Shown: positions 12,786 to 26,208, numbered from the stretch's first letter. The stretch is 64,000 bases of DNA from Perca fluviatilis (GCF_010015445.1 NC_053121.1:33245934-33309933), one strand, 5' to 3'. A program made the numbers and translations. Notes: generated by a model from the letters alone, not told the origin.

Positions 12786-13869
12786 GAATAGTGACAATGG
12801 AAGATAAATTATTTTTTTTTATATTTTTGATAATTACATTTACAAATGATTTATCATATTTCTTCAAACTTCCATTTAATTAATTTTGTTTTGAGGGTTG
12901 AAGAGCAGAAGTTAATTGAGTGCTCAAAAATATCTTCAATCCAAAAATAGGTAATGTAATGGTCCATAAAGGTGAGAAAAACAAGCTAGCAAGACATGCA
13001 AAACATGCATGTTATTTATGGCTTCGCTTATATGGCTTGTAACAAATGAAAATCTCTTGTGCACTATTTTAAACACAGTTTCCCCACTTTCAGCCTGACA
13101 TATTTGAAACTTTGGGTTCTCTATAGACTTTGAACAATCTTGGCTGCACAGCATGAGTTTGTAATGAATGAACCCCACTGGCATGTCCTTGTGGTTTAGG
13201 AGGTTAAATAATGGCACATGGACACACAGAGTAAAAAAAAGTAACAGTAGTCCATTCCCATCCTGTGATCACATCCCTCCACCATAAAAGAGAAAGGGGC
13301 TTTCCTCTGTTCCTCTGAGTTTTTTTACACTACTTTCTAGTTCTCCCTCTCCACGTTCTTTATAAGTGGTAAAGTATTTCTCTCACTTACAAAGTGTGTT
13401 ATCGTAAGCCATTTTCACAAACTTTTTTTGAGACCAGCTCTGAAACAAGAGAACAAGTACATCATTATATTGATATCTCTATGGCCACTAGGAGAATCCC
13501 CCTCACTCCCTTCCTCTCCTCCACCTGGTAACAGCCACAGACTTGAGAGGCATTTGATAATAAAAAAATTGTCTTGCCCTTGAGTGTTGAGCGTGGTGTG
13601 TGGCGCGAGGGTGATGTTTATTAGAAGTGTATGAGGGGTGTGTAATTGGCTCCTGAAGTGAAAGAGAGAGTTAGGTAAAAATCCAATGCTCTTGTGGGCG
13701 TCTCTGAATAGGTCCTTTTGTTGGAGTGAGTCTTCAGTTATTGTGGGCTGCATCAGAATAGTTTCTGCAGGGAACTTCCACAGAATTGGGCTGGTGATAT
13801 GGGAGGAACTGTCACTCGTTGATATCAGTTCTTAGTGCAGTAAATAATCAATTTGTCCATTCATGTAGT
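12786..13869. other. Intergenic; 112-codon minus frame of unknown status
   Basis: A minus-strand open frame spans 13415-13753. It has no motif I recognise, a compositionally ordinary sequence and no clear splice sites. It could be a chance frame or a remnant inside an unrecognised repeat; I do not call it a gene. Confidence 0.3.
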
Positions 13870-14060
13870 AATTACCGTGAGAGGAAAGGAGGAAGGGAGG
13901 TGGCAAAGTATAGGAGCACCAAGGAGGCAAGTTGGGATGATGGATGGGTCAAACAAACACAGGACTCACTCAGGAAACCAGGAGTTAGTTCAACTGCCAT
14001 TTTCAAATAACCCATGTTTTACGGACCTTAGTCCGCGATGTCACGTTACGTCTTCATTTT
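13870..14060 (+). repeat. Copy of the GATGGATGGGTCAAACAAAC repeat family
   Basis: It contains GGGAGGTGGCAAAG, GATGGATGGGTCAAACAAAC and ACACAGGACTCACTCAGGAA, matching the core of the hAT-like MITE at 61369-62131 and pieces at 53150, 54085 and 58710. Ends are not definable here, so this is a degraded or truncated copy. Confidence 0.55.
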
Positions 14061-14166
14061 AGTAGTTTTACGTGACAAATTTTAAGCCAATCTCTGATGG
14101 TATTCCTACCCTGAGTATTTTTGTTGCCTAAACTTAACTAGTTCCATTTCACGTTTATTACCTCTT

Positions 14167-14590
14167 TAGTCTATATCCACGACGTTCCACTTCCAGGTAT
14201 CCGTTACCTTCTGCTTTCTTTGTTTTGTAATTTGAAACTCCGGTGGATTTCTGAGGACTATGGTTAACTTCTCCTCAGATCTCTGCAGGGTAAATCCACA
14301 CAGCTAGCTAGACTATCTGTCCAATCTGTCCAAAAAAAGTTTTCTGTTGCACGACTAAAACAAACTTTGAACGTATCTTTTGTTCCACTAAAACAAGTTC
14401 CTTCCCGAGGCTATTTTGCAGCGGCACTGTGGCTCCGTCAGGAGCTTAGCACTGGCCAAGATGATTGTGATTGGTTTAAAGAAATGCCAATAAACGAGAG
14501 TATGTTTTTTTCCCATCCCGGAATGCTGCGTGGACAAGCCAGATCTTCCTCCGCAGCGCTGTGGAGGAAGGTCTGGCAATGCGAGACTAC
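14167..14590 (+). mobile_element. hAT-like MITE, copy 1 (TAGTCT termini)
   Basis: A 424 bp non-coding element from TAGTCTATATCCACGACG to TGCGAGACTAC. TACCTCTT (14159-14166) and TACCTGTT (14591-14598) flank it, an 8 bp duplication with one difference. A second, more diverged copy lies inverted at 17436-17990 and shares CCAGACCT, GCACTGCGGAGGAAGG and ATTCC-GGA blocks. The overlapping open frames on both strands are shadows of this repeat. Confidence 0.75.
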
Positions 14591-14598
14591 TACCTGTT

Positions 14599-15350
14599 GA
14601 AACTGCACCAGTTACCTTAAATAGAACCATCACATGATTACAGTCACATGATTAAACCGCCACCGTGCGGCAGTAAATAGAACGATCATATGTGTCATAT
14701 TTAGGAGTCTATGGAAATCGACCTATAAAGTTGTTTAGGTATGAGGATGTGTTGATCTCAAGGTGATAGAAGGCTAAAAAAGATAGTCCAGGATGCTACG
14801 GAGATAGAGCAGGTCGTCCACTAATGACAGGGTTGGCTGTTCAGTTCCTAGCTCCTCCTGTTGTTGAGGGCATAACAGGAAGTAATAAAGAAAAATGCTG
14901 CAGAGACAGACTGCACCAAGTTAATTACAGCAAAAATATAGCCTTCTGAGTTTTAATTTTGCAGAATCACATTGTTGCTTCCTGGCCCAGTATGGATCTG
15001 GAATGGTATGCTATGATGGTAATTTCCAAGCATATTTTCATTAGATGCCGTGGCTTAATTGTCTTAGGAAGTTCACTAAAACAGGAAGATAAAAAGAACA
15101 AATAGGAAGCAAAGAAAAAGCACAATGGTACATGTATGGGACGATGAACCAAAACAATGACAATGACAAAATAAACTGTAGAGTTAAAACTAGCCACAAT
15201 ATAAATAAATTCATATTAGTATATTGTATCCTGCAAAATCCTTTGGACTGCAACTTCTATTTTCAATTAATTATAAAATGGTTCACTAAAAGGTTACATA
15301 ACATTAGAAATAAGAGGCTGCTGCGAGTGGGATTGTATCTGATCAACTTT
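14599..15350. other. Intergenic, nothing recognised
   Basis: AT-rich DNA between a MITE and a SINE. A short direct repeat (CACATGATTA at 14630-14655) is the only structure noticed. Confidence 0.3.
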
Positions 15351-15366
15351 AAACTGTGCCATTTAT

Positions 15367-15576
15367 GTATGGCCGGGTTAGCTCAGTCGGTAGAGCAGGC
15401 GCACATATATAGAGGTTTATTCCTCGACGCAGTGGCTGCCAGTTCAACTCAGACCTGTGTCCATCTGCTGCATGTCATTCCCCCACTCTCTCTCTCCGCT
15501 TTCATGTCTTCATCTGTCCTGTGGAAATAAAGGCCTAAAAATGCCCCAAAAAATAATCTTAAAAAAAATAAATAAG
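15367..15576 (+). mobile_element. tRNA-derived SINE, plus strand
   Basis: The head contains an RNA polymerase III A box, TAGCTCAGTCGG (15379-15390), and a degraded B box, AGTTCAACTCA (15441-15451), spaced as in a tRNA. The body has GCATGTCATTCCCCCACTCT and AATAAAGGCC-AAAATGCCCC, ending in an A-rich tail. AAACTGTGCCATTTAT (15351-15366) and AAACTCTGCCATTTAT (15577-15592) form a 16 bp target duplication with one mismatch, showing LINE-mediated insertion. The same family is inserted in reverse at 51206-51398. Confidence 0.9.
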
Positions 15577-15592
15577 AAACTCTGCCATTTAT

Positions 15593-17426
15593 TCTGTCTT
15601 TTCAGCTTTTACAAGTCTGAGAATCTCACGGAAATAAGTTCTCACCTGGTGGCTCTCCCAAAAGCAGGCTGCAGATGATAAAAGGCAATCAGACCTGGGA
15701 TCAGTGCTCTGAGGAGGTTTTTAAACTTGTTGATTGCAGGAAAAAATCCTCCACTCTTCATGCATGCCAGTGGGAAGCCAAAGAGGCTCTCGCTGCAGTG
15801 CAGTCAATCTCAGCAGGATATGGAGCCACTGCTGGGGAAAGTAAAATGTTCGATCAGGGTTGAAGAGGACAGAAATAGTCCTGGTGTGCATGAAAAAAGG
15901 CCAAAAACGTTATATAAACTTTTTATATAAACTTTTTAAATGTGCTTTTAGAGGAATAGAAATGTAGCCACGGCAAATATTAAACACAAACCAAACACGT
16001 AATATCTTCCAGATTTCCAGACTCTCAACTTCAGGTGGTAAAAAAATATAAAAGGACAGCTTGTGAAAAAGCTTGGTATCAGTTTCAGAAGCTTAAAAGA
16101 GATCTCCATTGACACTGCAGCCCCCGAGAAAGCTTTCACCTCGGATGACAAATAACCAGTTACCCCATGATGCATGGAGGTGCCATTGTCCCTAAGCCAG
16201 CTTTATTAAAATAATCAATCTGGAACACAGCGGAGGTTTGCGTTTGTTTGCACGCTATGCCCTCATATTGCATTAATAGAAATGATTAATATTTAATGGC
16301 AGCTTGGGCGGCGTTTTCGAGGAACTTGTGTGGGCCACACATGTGCCAGGGAAAGTCAGAGGTGTTGAATAGCTTAACTCTATTATAAAGTTTGAGAGAA
16401 ATGTCTAAACTTAGTTAATAAATCAAAAGTTCTTAAAGGTCATCACCGACTTTCTAAAATGTTGAGTTGTTAAAAGTTTCTAAACCATGGACTTCAGTTG
16501 CTGGTGTGTGGGAATGAATGCAGCCTAATGCAACATTTAATAGAAAAACATCATTTGAAACCCTTAAATAGAGCGGTAAAATACACATCTTGGTCCGTCA
16601 GGATCCAAAGTATGAAGAACATAATAGAATTGGACAGTGCATTATGTCCTAAAGGTGTGTGAATACATTTACACCTGCGAGCTTGACATTTGGAGTGCAG
16701 GACATCTGATGAAGAGCGCAGCACTTACAGCATCACCTCGCAGATGCTGATAATTCCGTGCACTCTGGCTCTGCTTTCTTCCTCCTTGCATTTGTCAGAC
16801 CCATCTCATGATGCAAAACAGCCAGGCAGAAACATCTGCCCGACAAAACGGAAGGCTGTGCCAGAAACACAATGTGCAGACAATAAATGGGCACATCATT
16901 TTAACCAAATTATGTCAAGCCTGAACAATAAGCAAGGGTCTGATCAAAAACAGTAGTTTTCTATGAACACGTTTTCAATTTACAAGACAAATTCAAAGCT
17001 GGAAATGAACAACTTCATCTTGACATTTAGGTAGACAATATAAAGCCACAGAATATCAAAATCACAGATATGCATGGGTTACGGACTACTTTTCTGTACA
17101 TTTGCTTGCTTTTCTACTTGCTATTATAGGGGAATCAGTGAAGAGGACAATTATTGGAAAATGAGTATACATAAAAACTAACAAAAATTAGTTATTGGAA
17201 CAAAAATAACTTAAAGTTAATGAACCTTCCGTATTCTTTAGTTTTTTACACCTCTCTTTGTTTTTGACAAAGCAGCTTATCCCTGTGATTCTAAAGTAAT
17301 CACTGCCAATGTGATAAATGTCATTTTCAATAATCAATTCCTATTGAAATATGTACATTGTAACATTTTTAAAACAAAAAATAATGGGGGCCAGGCAGCT
17401 ATAAACATGCTAGCAGATTAGCTTGT
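15593..17426. other. Intergenic, nothing recognised
   Basis: No supported gene. A short direct repeat of TATATAAACTTTT near 15911-15937 is visible. Frames such as 16690-16956 have no coding support. Confidence 0.3.
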
Positions 17427-17435
17427 TAGCGATAG

Positions 17436-17990
17436 TAATCTCGCGTTGCCAGACCTATGTCCACAGCACTGCGGAGGAAGGTGTGGCCCTTCCACACAAC
17501 ATTCCTGGATAGGAGAAAAACGTTTGCATTGTGATAAACCAGAGATAAGCTCCAGACAAAATGGCCTTGGGAAGGACCTTGTTTTTTATTGAAGGAAGTT
17601 AACTGTTCACACAATAAAGTAACGTGAGCTATATACATAGCTGGATACATGATTAAACCTCATTTGCTCTTACCAGTGTATCGCCATGTCTATTTCGTCC
17701 ATAGCAAATCCCCGCCAATCGGTCCCAAAACGTCCCAGTGCCAAAAATATATTCTTTGTAAATCTTTACAATCATTCCCCAAACAAGCCAAGCAGGCCTG
17801 CCTTTTTGCACAACCTAAATTTTCCTTAAAACTTGCCATTTTCAGCCTGTAACATCACTCATAGGTCCCGGTTATTGTTGCTCAATCCGAGTTTACAGGT
17901 AACTCAAAGAAAGCTGAAAATTAGGGAAATCTGGTGGAATTTCCGGTGCCACCGGAACTATCCCATAAATGAACCATCGTCTGTATGAAC
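17436..17990 (-). mobile_element. hAT-like MITE, copy 2 (inverted relative to copy 1)
   Basis: It begins GTAATCTCGCGTTGCCAGAC and ends CGTCTGTATGAAC, the reverse order of the copy at 14167-14590. TAGCGATAG occurs exactly at 17427-17435 and at 17991-17999, a target duplication of 8-9 bp. The inner part (about 17590-17920) diverges strongly from copy 1. Non-coding. Confidence 0.78.
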
Positions 17991-17999
17991 TAGCGATAG

Positions 18000-20900
18000 T
18001 GCCACCACAGTCAGCCACATAGCAGTCCTTCGAGAGTCAGGAGATATTTGGCTGGCAGTTGGTTTAATGAGAACCTGTATAGGTTATCGATAAAGTTCCA
18101 TCGCTAATCATTCACATCAGCTGGCCACTCCGATATATTGCAGGAAGCATTAGCAGGATGTCCACCAACACCGACATATACTGTCGGACACACACAGGGG
18201 AGGCAGGAATGCTGTCTTGTCAGATTCATTAGGAGCCTTAAGGTCACTGAGGCTATCATCACAGCCTTTATTTTATTTGGGCAGAAGGGGCAAATCTTAT
18301 TCTCGTAATGAGCAGAAAATAGGACCCAGAACCCACAGAGATGGTGAAGGTCTGTCTAGCACCTTCTGTTGCTGACATTTTTGTCCCTGCTCAGGCTTCA
18401 GAGGAAGGGACAAGGGTGAGAGGTTGAGGTTGGGGACAGAGGAAGCATGCAGGGACACTCTCACCTGAGCCGCCTCGGAGGATGCGTCTTCCTCTGCTTG
18501 TTTTTTTTTATCCGTGGTGAGACGACCAGCAGACAGCGAGTGCAAGCTGCTAATGAGGGCAAAGCTCGCTCAACGTGACTCTCAGCTCATTGCGAAGGTT
18601 GCTGTCGTTACCAGAGCATACACTAAAAATAAGTGAGAGGAATGTGGTGTCAAAGCAAATAAAAATGATTTGTCTTCACACTGGAAAAGATGCCATCCAT
18701 TTCCAAGAGACCGAAGCAAGAATTTAGTTAGTTAGTTTATTGTCCCCGTGGGGAAATTAGGTTGCAGCGGCAATCACAAAGCATATTTGACAAGAAAAGG
18801 CAAGCAACAGAACAACAATGAACACAATTTTAGACATATAGACTGGGTCCAGACTGGCTGGGAAAAGAATAAAAACAAAGTAAGAAAACCCAGTTACCAT
18901 ACAGAAATATCATTTAAGAAATAACCTATTCCCAACTTTTACTCAATATTACACCACTAATGTATTACTAATGTACTAATGTATGCCATTAGTGCTGAAA
19001 CAAAGAGAGCGAGGCCAGATGAGATACAACATTTAAAACTGAAAACAGATGAACTGAAAAAGGAGAAAATGCTTGTATGACTGAATGTGCAGTGAATCGG
19101 TTATTCAATACAAGTAAATGGAATAGCCTTTTTGAAAATGAAACTTAATATGTTTGGGGTTTTGAATATTTGCAACATCAAAATGATGGAAGAAGAGTAG
19201 TCAAAAGAGATTGAATGAAGCATTGTTGATTTTGGTCTTTCAATGTGTTTTGTTGAAAAAGTAAAACACAGTAAATTGAAGAAGTAAAATATCATACAAC
19301 GCCAGTCTTATCTTTGAATAGAAGCCAACAAGAGCATTTAATAAATTAACGCCCCTAGCGGTGGCAGGAAATACGTCCTGTGTGAAAGTCCTGTGTTTAT
19401 TTGACCCATGCACCACCACAACCTGCCTCGTTTTATGGAGATTTGGCGCTCTTATACTCCGTCACCTTACTTCCTGCTTTGCTCCGGGCATAACTACGGC
19501 CACTAGAGGGCGCCGTCACTTTAAATGTAAATTATAACTCGTAATTGATGCTTGAACAAACAACTTACGTGGGCGTTTTTCGGGGGAGGACAGTCTCATA
19601 GCAGCAGGAGACAACCAGTCCAACCGCAGTAAATGTTTTAACAACTGGAGTAACATCTAGCATCTTGACTCCATCTACAAAGTAGATGTCTCTGTGGGAG
19701 ACTGCATCGCTGAATGATTGGGAGACTCTTGTACCGTGGTTTGTATGTTACCTTCTGTCAGCAATACCCAAACATCTGGAAACAGCAGTCTCAATTTGTA
19801 AACTTCTGACCCAAACATGGTTTCTGTACGATATACTGTAGGTATAGATACAATAATGAGCTGCATCAATCTGTTGTTCCTGCCAGGTGTAGCCTGTTTG
19901 ACCTTTGAGACTGTAATGTGAGCTTGTTATTCTAAGTCATCTACTGTATGAGGTCTTTGGGGTGTCATCCTGTACCTAAACGTGTGACTTACAAATTGGA
20001 TATTTTAAAAATATATATGTAATACTTTTTACAGTGTGAATCATGGTCCTGCAGACGCTATCTGTGTAATGAAGTTATCTGTGTTAGAATGTCAGTGATA
20101 AATGGGTGGAAATTAAGCTGTTACCAATAATTTGTTCACCACTTCCTTCCTTCCCACACAAATGGCAGATTTTTATTTATCTAAAACAATAATAAAAAAT
20201 TAAAACAGTGGGATTTTGTGCACACATATTCAATCGCAACCATGCAAAATCATCTGTGCTGATAGAGATGCCATCTTTAATTAAGGTCTGTGCATATATT
20301 GAAAAGCTTTTTCATGCACTCATAGAGAGATTAAGAAGAGATTCCCTTTTAGCAAGCCGAGGCAAACATCCAGTTTCGTCACAAGGGGAGTGACACACAT
20401 TTGTAAAGAAGGATGTTTAGTATTTTCCCCGTTGCCTCTACTAGAAAGTTGTACTATATAGGGATGTTCCCATGGTGATGCATACCATTTCATCTTCTAA
20501 ATACGATGAGATATTTATAGCCTGTATGTTACTTCCTTGAGAGGCTTTGAAATTGTAATAGGTCTCTTTGCTACTAGCAGCGAAAAGTTAGGTTGATTTT
20601 AAAATTGGTTGTGTGCATATGATGTATAAGCAACATAGAAAGTAATATACTGTAAATATGTAACGAAGGATGGAGATACCTAAAGAGGGTGTTTGGTATG
20701 TTGGTCAATTCAGTAACATTTCCAACAAATGTTAACAGCTCGTCAAGATCTTTTTTTGAAGTCCCCTCTTGGAACTTGTTTTTTAAAAAATTTTATTATT
20801 GCATATTGATATCATATATCAATTGATTATGTGATTGTATCATGTGATCAACAGTTGAGTTCATCAATGTCTACAAAAATGATAAAAATCTTAATAAAGA

Positions 20901-23185
20901 TAAATGATCCTTTCTGAACAAATATAAGGTTGTTTAAACAAAACACAATGTGATCATCTCTTACCACTGACAGATGGACATGACTGGCTTTACATATATG
21001 GATGCATTTGACCTAATTTGAACACATTCCCTGTTAGTTCGAATTTGTTCCTGCTCGACGTTTTGACAGCCCAGGTCTGCACACCTCTTATAATAATAAT
21101 AATAATAATAATAAATTGAATTTATATAGCGCTTTTCATGGACTCAAAGTCTGTAAATATATTTCCCTGCATGTATTTTCTTTTTAACACCTTGGTTTGC
21201 TCTTAGACCTTTGCCTCTGCCTAGCTCTCTTTGGATTGTTTGCATGTTTTGGACTGACCTCATGCTGCCAACTGTAAATCTGCTTGATGGCCTTTTTTTC
21301 TGCTTTTGAGTTGACCTTCTCAGTGTGTGACAGCTTGATCCTCTTTTCCCCTTTTTAAAATGTAGTTCAAGTTATTTACTAAAAATGTAGGTTTATAACA
21401 TAAGGAAATGATAGCTCAACCTAAAGGGTTTAAGTCAACCAATTAAGTTAGTGCAATTATTTCTGTATGCAGAGAATCTATAAGTGATCATTTGCATAAT
21501 TACAAGAAGAATATTTGAACGATGCTTGTATGTATATATGCATTTCTTTTGTTATGCTATTGCTTGCTTGCTTTTATCTTGATGATTTTCTTGATGGTGT
21601 TTCTTTTGGGATTACACCAAGGAAACATATCCAGCTCTGGTGGGTTAAAATGTTCTCTATTCTTCTTAAAAACCACAGGAAACACTTAGGAACACAATTG
21701 TAAATTTGCACAACACCAAGTTGTGCTGATGTGCTAAATCCCACACATTTAGTCCTCAGTGCAGGTCAACAAAAGCTAAGCATTATTATTATGTAAATAC
21801 TAATTCACCCTGCCTGTCTGAGGCACGAGCAGCAGTGGCTGCTCTCCCAGCTCTCTCAGGCTAATGTGATATTACACAGGCGTGTGCAAGCATCCTGGTT
21901 ATATCTGAGCCCCCTAAAATTCTTTAATGGACTCAATTATGCCTTAATCAAAATGAGTGAATCAGAATGTATTTCTTCCTCCTTCATCCTCCTTTGCCCC
22001 AAGCCTCTTTCACCCCCAAGAAACAGACATTAAAGTCTCCATACAGTAACATGGTCAGAGATGAGCTAATTAAAACCAGCCAGCAGCCAAAAGATGGAAG
22101 AAGAAAAGTTAATATTGGTTGGCTCTTGGTTCATACAAATGTCATGATTTGATGATATTTTTAGCTTCATTAACTGTTGTCTCAGCCAGCCAGTGTCAGC
22201 AAATGTTCATTTTATTAGGCTTTTCTTTTATTTCTAAAAAAATCTTCATTTTAAAATAAATGAAGATCACATGTGTGTTGTGAACATACAGAGTCTACAC
22301 AGCAGATAATACATTTTCTCCATGTAAATACTTCTGTCATTCCTCTAAATCAGTTATTTCCGCAAAGATAAAAACCATGAGACCAGATAATGAAGAAGAA
22401 TATATTAATTATACTTTCTGTGTCTCTGACATTAGAACTGGTACTCTCATCAGGCTTGTCACATTCCCTCTAAGAGAAGAACTTGACTTTAATATGAACA
22501 GTTTACTTTGAAGTTGTATGAGCTTTCATTTTCAACTTTCATGAGTTCTTTGGAACTTGAATTTCAAGATCTCTTTTGTACTGTAAGTTCGCACAAACCC
22601 ACCACTGAACTCACCGAGATTCAGACCTCTGTATTTTTCCAAGGTTTAGCCTATATAATAAAAGTACGACAACGTATTAGGGCCATTCTGGGTAATTTAA
22701 AAAAAATTACAGAGCCCATGGTTGGCGGTAATAATTTTAATAAAAACTCAACTTGTGTTGCAGTCTCAAAACTCTGCTTGAAAAGCAAAACACAGCAATG
22801 TAAATGTAGCCTATGATGTCGGGGGTTTCTCCCAGCCTTCGAGTGGGGCCATTGGGAATAGGAAAACCATTTTGTATATGTTTAACTCAATTTATATGTT
22901 AACCATTTACCTCACACGTTGTTTCCAGTTATCTGTAATGTATTGTTGGAAAGTCAACTATTTACTATTTTTTTGGCCATTTGGGAGCATTAATGGATTT
23001 ATATGGTTGCTTTCACAGCTTGGTCCGCTTAAAAACAGGGGTCTCGGTTCGCTTCCAAGTGAACTAGAGTTTGGTTCACTTCAGGTGAGAACGCGATCCG
23101 ACCCAAATACAGTAAGTGAACCAAAAACGGAGCATTTACTAGCCTGCAATTTCAACCTTGCACACAATTTACGGACTACTATATG
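18000..23185. other. Intergenic with minor repeats
   Basis: At 18724-18800 GTTTATTGTCCCCGTGGGGA and an A-rich follow-on resemble the reverse-oriented 3' end of a fish LINE. At 21088-21160 a (TAA)n run of about 8 units precedes TTGAATTTATATAGCGCTTT, the start of the repeat family also seen at 4116. At 22990-23140 TTGGTCCGCTTAAAA and TTTGGTTCACTTCAGGTG look like a fragment of an interspersed repeat. No exon is supported. Confidence 0.4.
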
Positions 23186-23193
23186 ATTTAAGG

Positions 23194-23667
23194 CATTAAT
23201 CTTCAACAGGGGGTACGGGACCCATAGGGGGTCCTCAGAGTTGCTGCAGGAGGGGCCACCAAATTACTGATCGATGGTTTAAAAAGAAAATATGTCTGAA
23301 AAAAGTAGAATACGTTAACATGAATCCAACACAATATTAGTAAAGATACATGTTTTTTTTTTGTACACAACATTGATGATAGGCTTAGTAATCAACAGAT
23401 ACAGTTATGCTTAAGGATTCACTGTGCCACATTTCATCATTAAAACATGATGTATAAATAAATGAACATGCCAACAATTTTTATTTTTAAAAGCTTGGTA
23501 TTGTATGCACCATAAAAAGGTATGTGTAAAGGCTTTAGGCCGCCCTACACGTTATTGTTATTATTTAATATGCAACTTAATGTTATACAATATACGTAGT
23601 ACAGGGTCCCTGCTTTGTCTATTTTTCAGCTAGGGGTCCTTGGCCTAAAAAACGTTGAAGACCCCTG
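23194..23667 (-). mobile_element. Small hAT element with exact 8 bp duplication
   Basis: A 474 bp element. The right end is GTTGAAGACCCCTG (reverse CAGGGGTCTTCAAC) and the left end is CATTAATCTTCAAC, a partly mutated copy of the same terminus. ATTTAAGG is present exactly at 23186-23193 and 23668-23675. CAGGGG-type ends with 8 bp duplications define hAT transposons. It holds no coding capacity. Confidence 0.88.
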
Positions 23668-23930
23668 ATTTAAGGGATGATAACATTCAGATCCATATTG
23701 TGAGCACACAATTTGCTGTCTATCAGCTGCTCATTGTTCACCTTCTTCTAAATATTAGAAACACTAAAGCAGAACCAGAAAACCCAAGATGTTATAAATT
23801 TGATGTTGTTCCTATTTCTGAGACCAGAAGTGTAGGCGATTATCGGATATTCTGTCCACATCAGGACATCTGTGCACATCTGACTTCACAATTAATTTTT
23901 TCTTATAATTTCCTCCTATGTATTTTTAAG

Positions 23931-25206
23931 GTGGCAACGAGCCATTCCATTCTGTAGTAAAATATTTGTATTCAAAATTCTAGAGCAAAAAATACAATAA
24001 TATATAGAAACATAGCAGCAGGATATACGGTACTGCAGCTGCACTGGAGATGATACCTGAGGTCTGACACCGTGCCATGAATGAAACAAGGAACAGGAAG
24101 GATTGGAGTATTGTGATTGTTGCAGGTAAAACCATGTTATGTTTGCAACCGCTCCATCAGTCCTCTGCCCCATGTGGTGCCAGTCACAGTCAGATGAATA
24201 CATATCATATTACCTCACACACAAAGATGAGAAAACCCATTAAAACAGCTCATGTCATGGGAAATGACAAGGCTGGGAAGAGAGAGAAAACCAGTAATCG
24301 CTCTCTTTCCGTTTCTCTCTCTAATGCAGTTATTTTCCTTGAAGGCTGTGTGGTTTGCTTGCGTATGAGATGAAAAGCCCATAGCTATGTGTATATTGAT
24401 GGACATTTCTTTGTCCGGTACCCCTCATTTTGTACTGAACAGAGCTAGTTCATTTCAGAATAAATCGTTTTGAGGATTATTACCCCAGTACAACAAATCA
24501 CAACAATAAAAAGTGTCATTACCCTGTTATCTTGCAGCAGTTTGGTAGTCGTGTCATGGCTGTGCTGCAATTGGTTATGAATTTCTGAGATGGTTCTATT
24601 TGGTGTAATATATGTGGTGTAATATATATATATAACAAGATTCCCTCCAAAATGTTAAAATAATGGATATAATCATCTTGATTTAGCTAAATTGCTTCGG
24701 GCATGTAGAAAATTGATTATTCCAAATGGCAAAGAGAATCTTGAAATGGTTTTTACTTCAATGCCCATTCATTCTGTCAGGTCAATCTGGGCATTCTGTG
24801 ATGCTTTGAAGGAAAACAGAATGAAAAGAGGTTTCACTTTTTCTTCTTTAGCTGTGGTGTGTGCTAAAAAGAACGACATGGACTGAATCCTGCTGGCCAG
24901 TCACCTGTCTGGGACAAATGCCATGCAGCTGTGCAAACCTATTGCCAGACAAGAGCATGGATATTGGACAATTCTGCAAAACCCTTGATTGAGTGGCATT
25001 CACATCCAATGGGGGCATGGCAACAGTATGTTCACAAGCCATTCTATTCTGTAATAAAATATTTGTATTCAAAATTCTAGAGCAAAACATACAATAATAT
25101 ATAGAAACTTATTGGAGCAAAGAAAACCCATAGCAGCAGGATATACGGTACTTCAGCTGCACAGGAGATGATAACTGAGGTCTGACACCGTGCCATGAAT
25201 GAAACA
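23931..25206. repeat. Pair of imperfect direct repeats about 1.1 kb apart
   Basis: The segment 23931-24091 (containing TATTTGTATTCAAAATTCTA and GGTCTGACACCGTGCCATGA) recurs at about 25030-25206 in the same orientation with roughly 90% identity by eye. The second copy has an extra piece of about 21 bp, TTATTGGAGCAAAGAAAACC, in the middle. The 0.9 kb between them has no recognisable coding. Neither copy has TG...CA ends, so an LTR pair is unlikely; two copies of one short repeat or a segmental duplication fit better. Confidence 0.7.
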
Positions 25207-25469
25207 GTTGCCAACAATGAAACAATTTATTTTTTAATTTTTTATTTAACCTTTATTTAACCAGGTAGGCCACTGAGAACAGGTTCCCATTTGCAACGGC
25301 GACCTGGCCAAGAAAAGCATAAGCGTGCAAGACAACATACAGTTTCACATTCAATACAATACAGGAATACAGAATACAATAGGCTACATAAAGTGCAGAT
25401 TAAGTAGGCATTACAAAGCCGGCGCAAAGTGAGGTGTAAGTCGATGGATATGCGAAAGTGATATGGTAA

Positions 25470-25900
25470 TAACACAATATACATGAATAGACAGTCTATA
25501 TCACTGGTGAAATGTAGTAAAGAGTTAAAAAAACTGTTGCAAATTGTGGTCTAGTTAGTGATGTAGATCAGTTATAACGCAATATATATGAATAGACAGT
25601 CTATATAAATGCTGAAATGTAGTGAAGAGTCAATATACAGTTAGTGCAAGTTGTGGTCTAGTTAGTGATGTAGATCAGTAATAACACAGTAAACATGAAT
25701 AGACAGTCTATATAAATGCTGAGAAGTAGTAAAGAGTCAATGTACAGTTAGTGCAAAGTGTGGTCTAGATAGTGATGTAGATCAGTAATAACACAGTATA
25801 CATGTATAGACAGTCTATATAAATGCTGAAAAGTAGTAAAGAGTCAATATACAGTTAGTGCAGATTGTGGTCTAGATAGTGATGTAGATCAGTAGATGTA
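25470..25900. repeat. 107 bp tandem repeat, about 4 copies
   Basis: GAATAGACAGTCTATAT (GTATAGACAG in the last unit) recurs at 25485, 25590, 25697 and 25804, spacings of 105-107 bp. Each unit contains GTGGTCTAG(T/A)TAGTGATG and GTAGATCAGT. The array sits in the 3' untranslated region of the minus-strand L2 element. Confidence 0.88.
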
Positions 25901-26208
25901 CAAAAATTGTGTGACAACAAAGGTGGGAATAATAACAGTTGAGCATACCAGGGCAGATGAATAGTGCAAAAGAGTGTAAACAGATATGATAGCAATGCAG
26001 GTGAAGATGTGCATCTGTGCAACTATGCAATGGGACATGGCAGAGATAATGGAATAAGGGTGTGCAAAACAGTGGATGAAAGATGGGGAACAGTTAGTAC
26101 TTACAGTGATCGGGCAGGAGCTCAGACAGACGTACTTTGAAGGCAGTTAGTAGGATAAGGGTTGTGAGTTTCAGGTTTTTTTGTGGTGCATTCCAGTCAT
26201 TTGGACTT

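Noticed and set aside
13415..13753. 112-codon minus-strand frame
   Set aside because: No recognised motif and no conserved context; may be a chance frame or part of an unrecognised repeat.
15379..15451. A functional tRNA gene
   Set aside because: The A and B boxes belong to a SINE head: the cloverleaf is degenerate and the body, A-rich tail and target duplications are SINE features.
23931..25206. LTR retrotransposon with short LTRs
   Set aside because: The direct repeats lack TG...CA ends, no primer-binding site or polypurine tract is visible, and there is no coding sequence between them.
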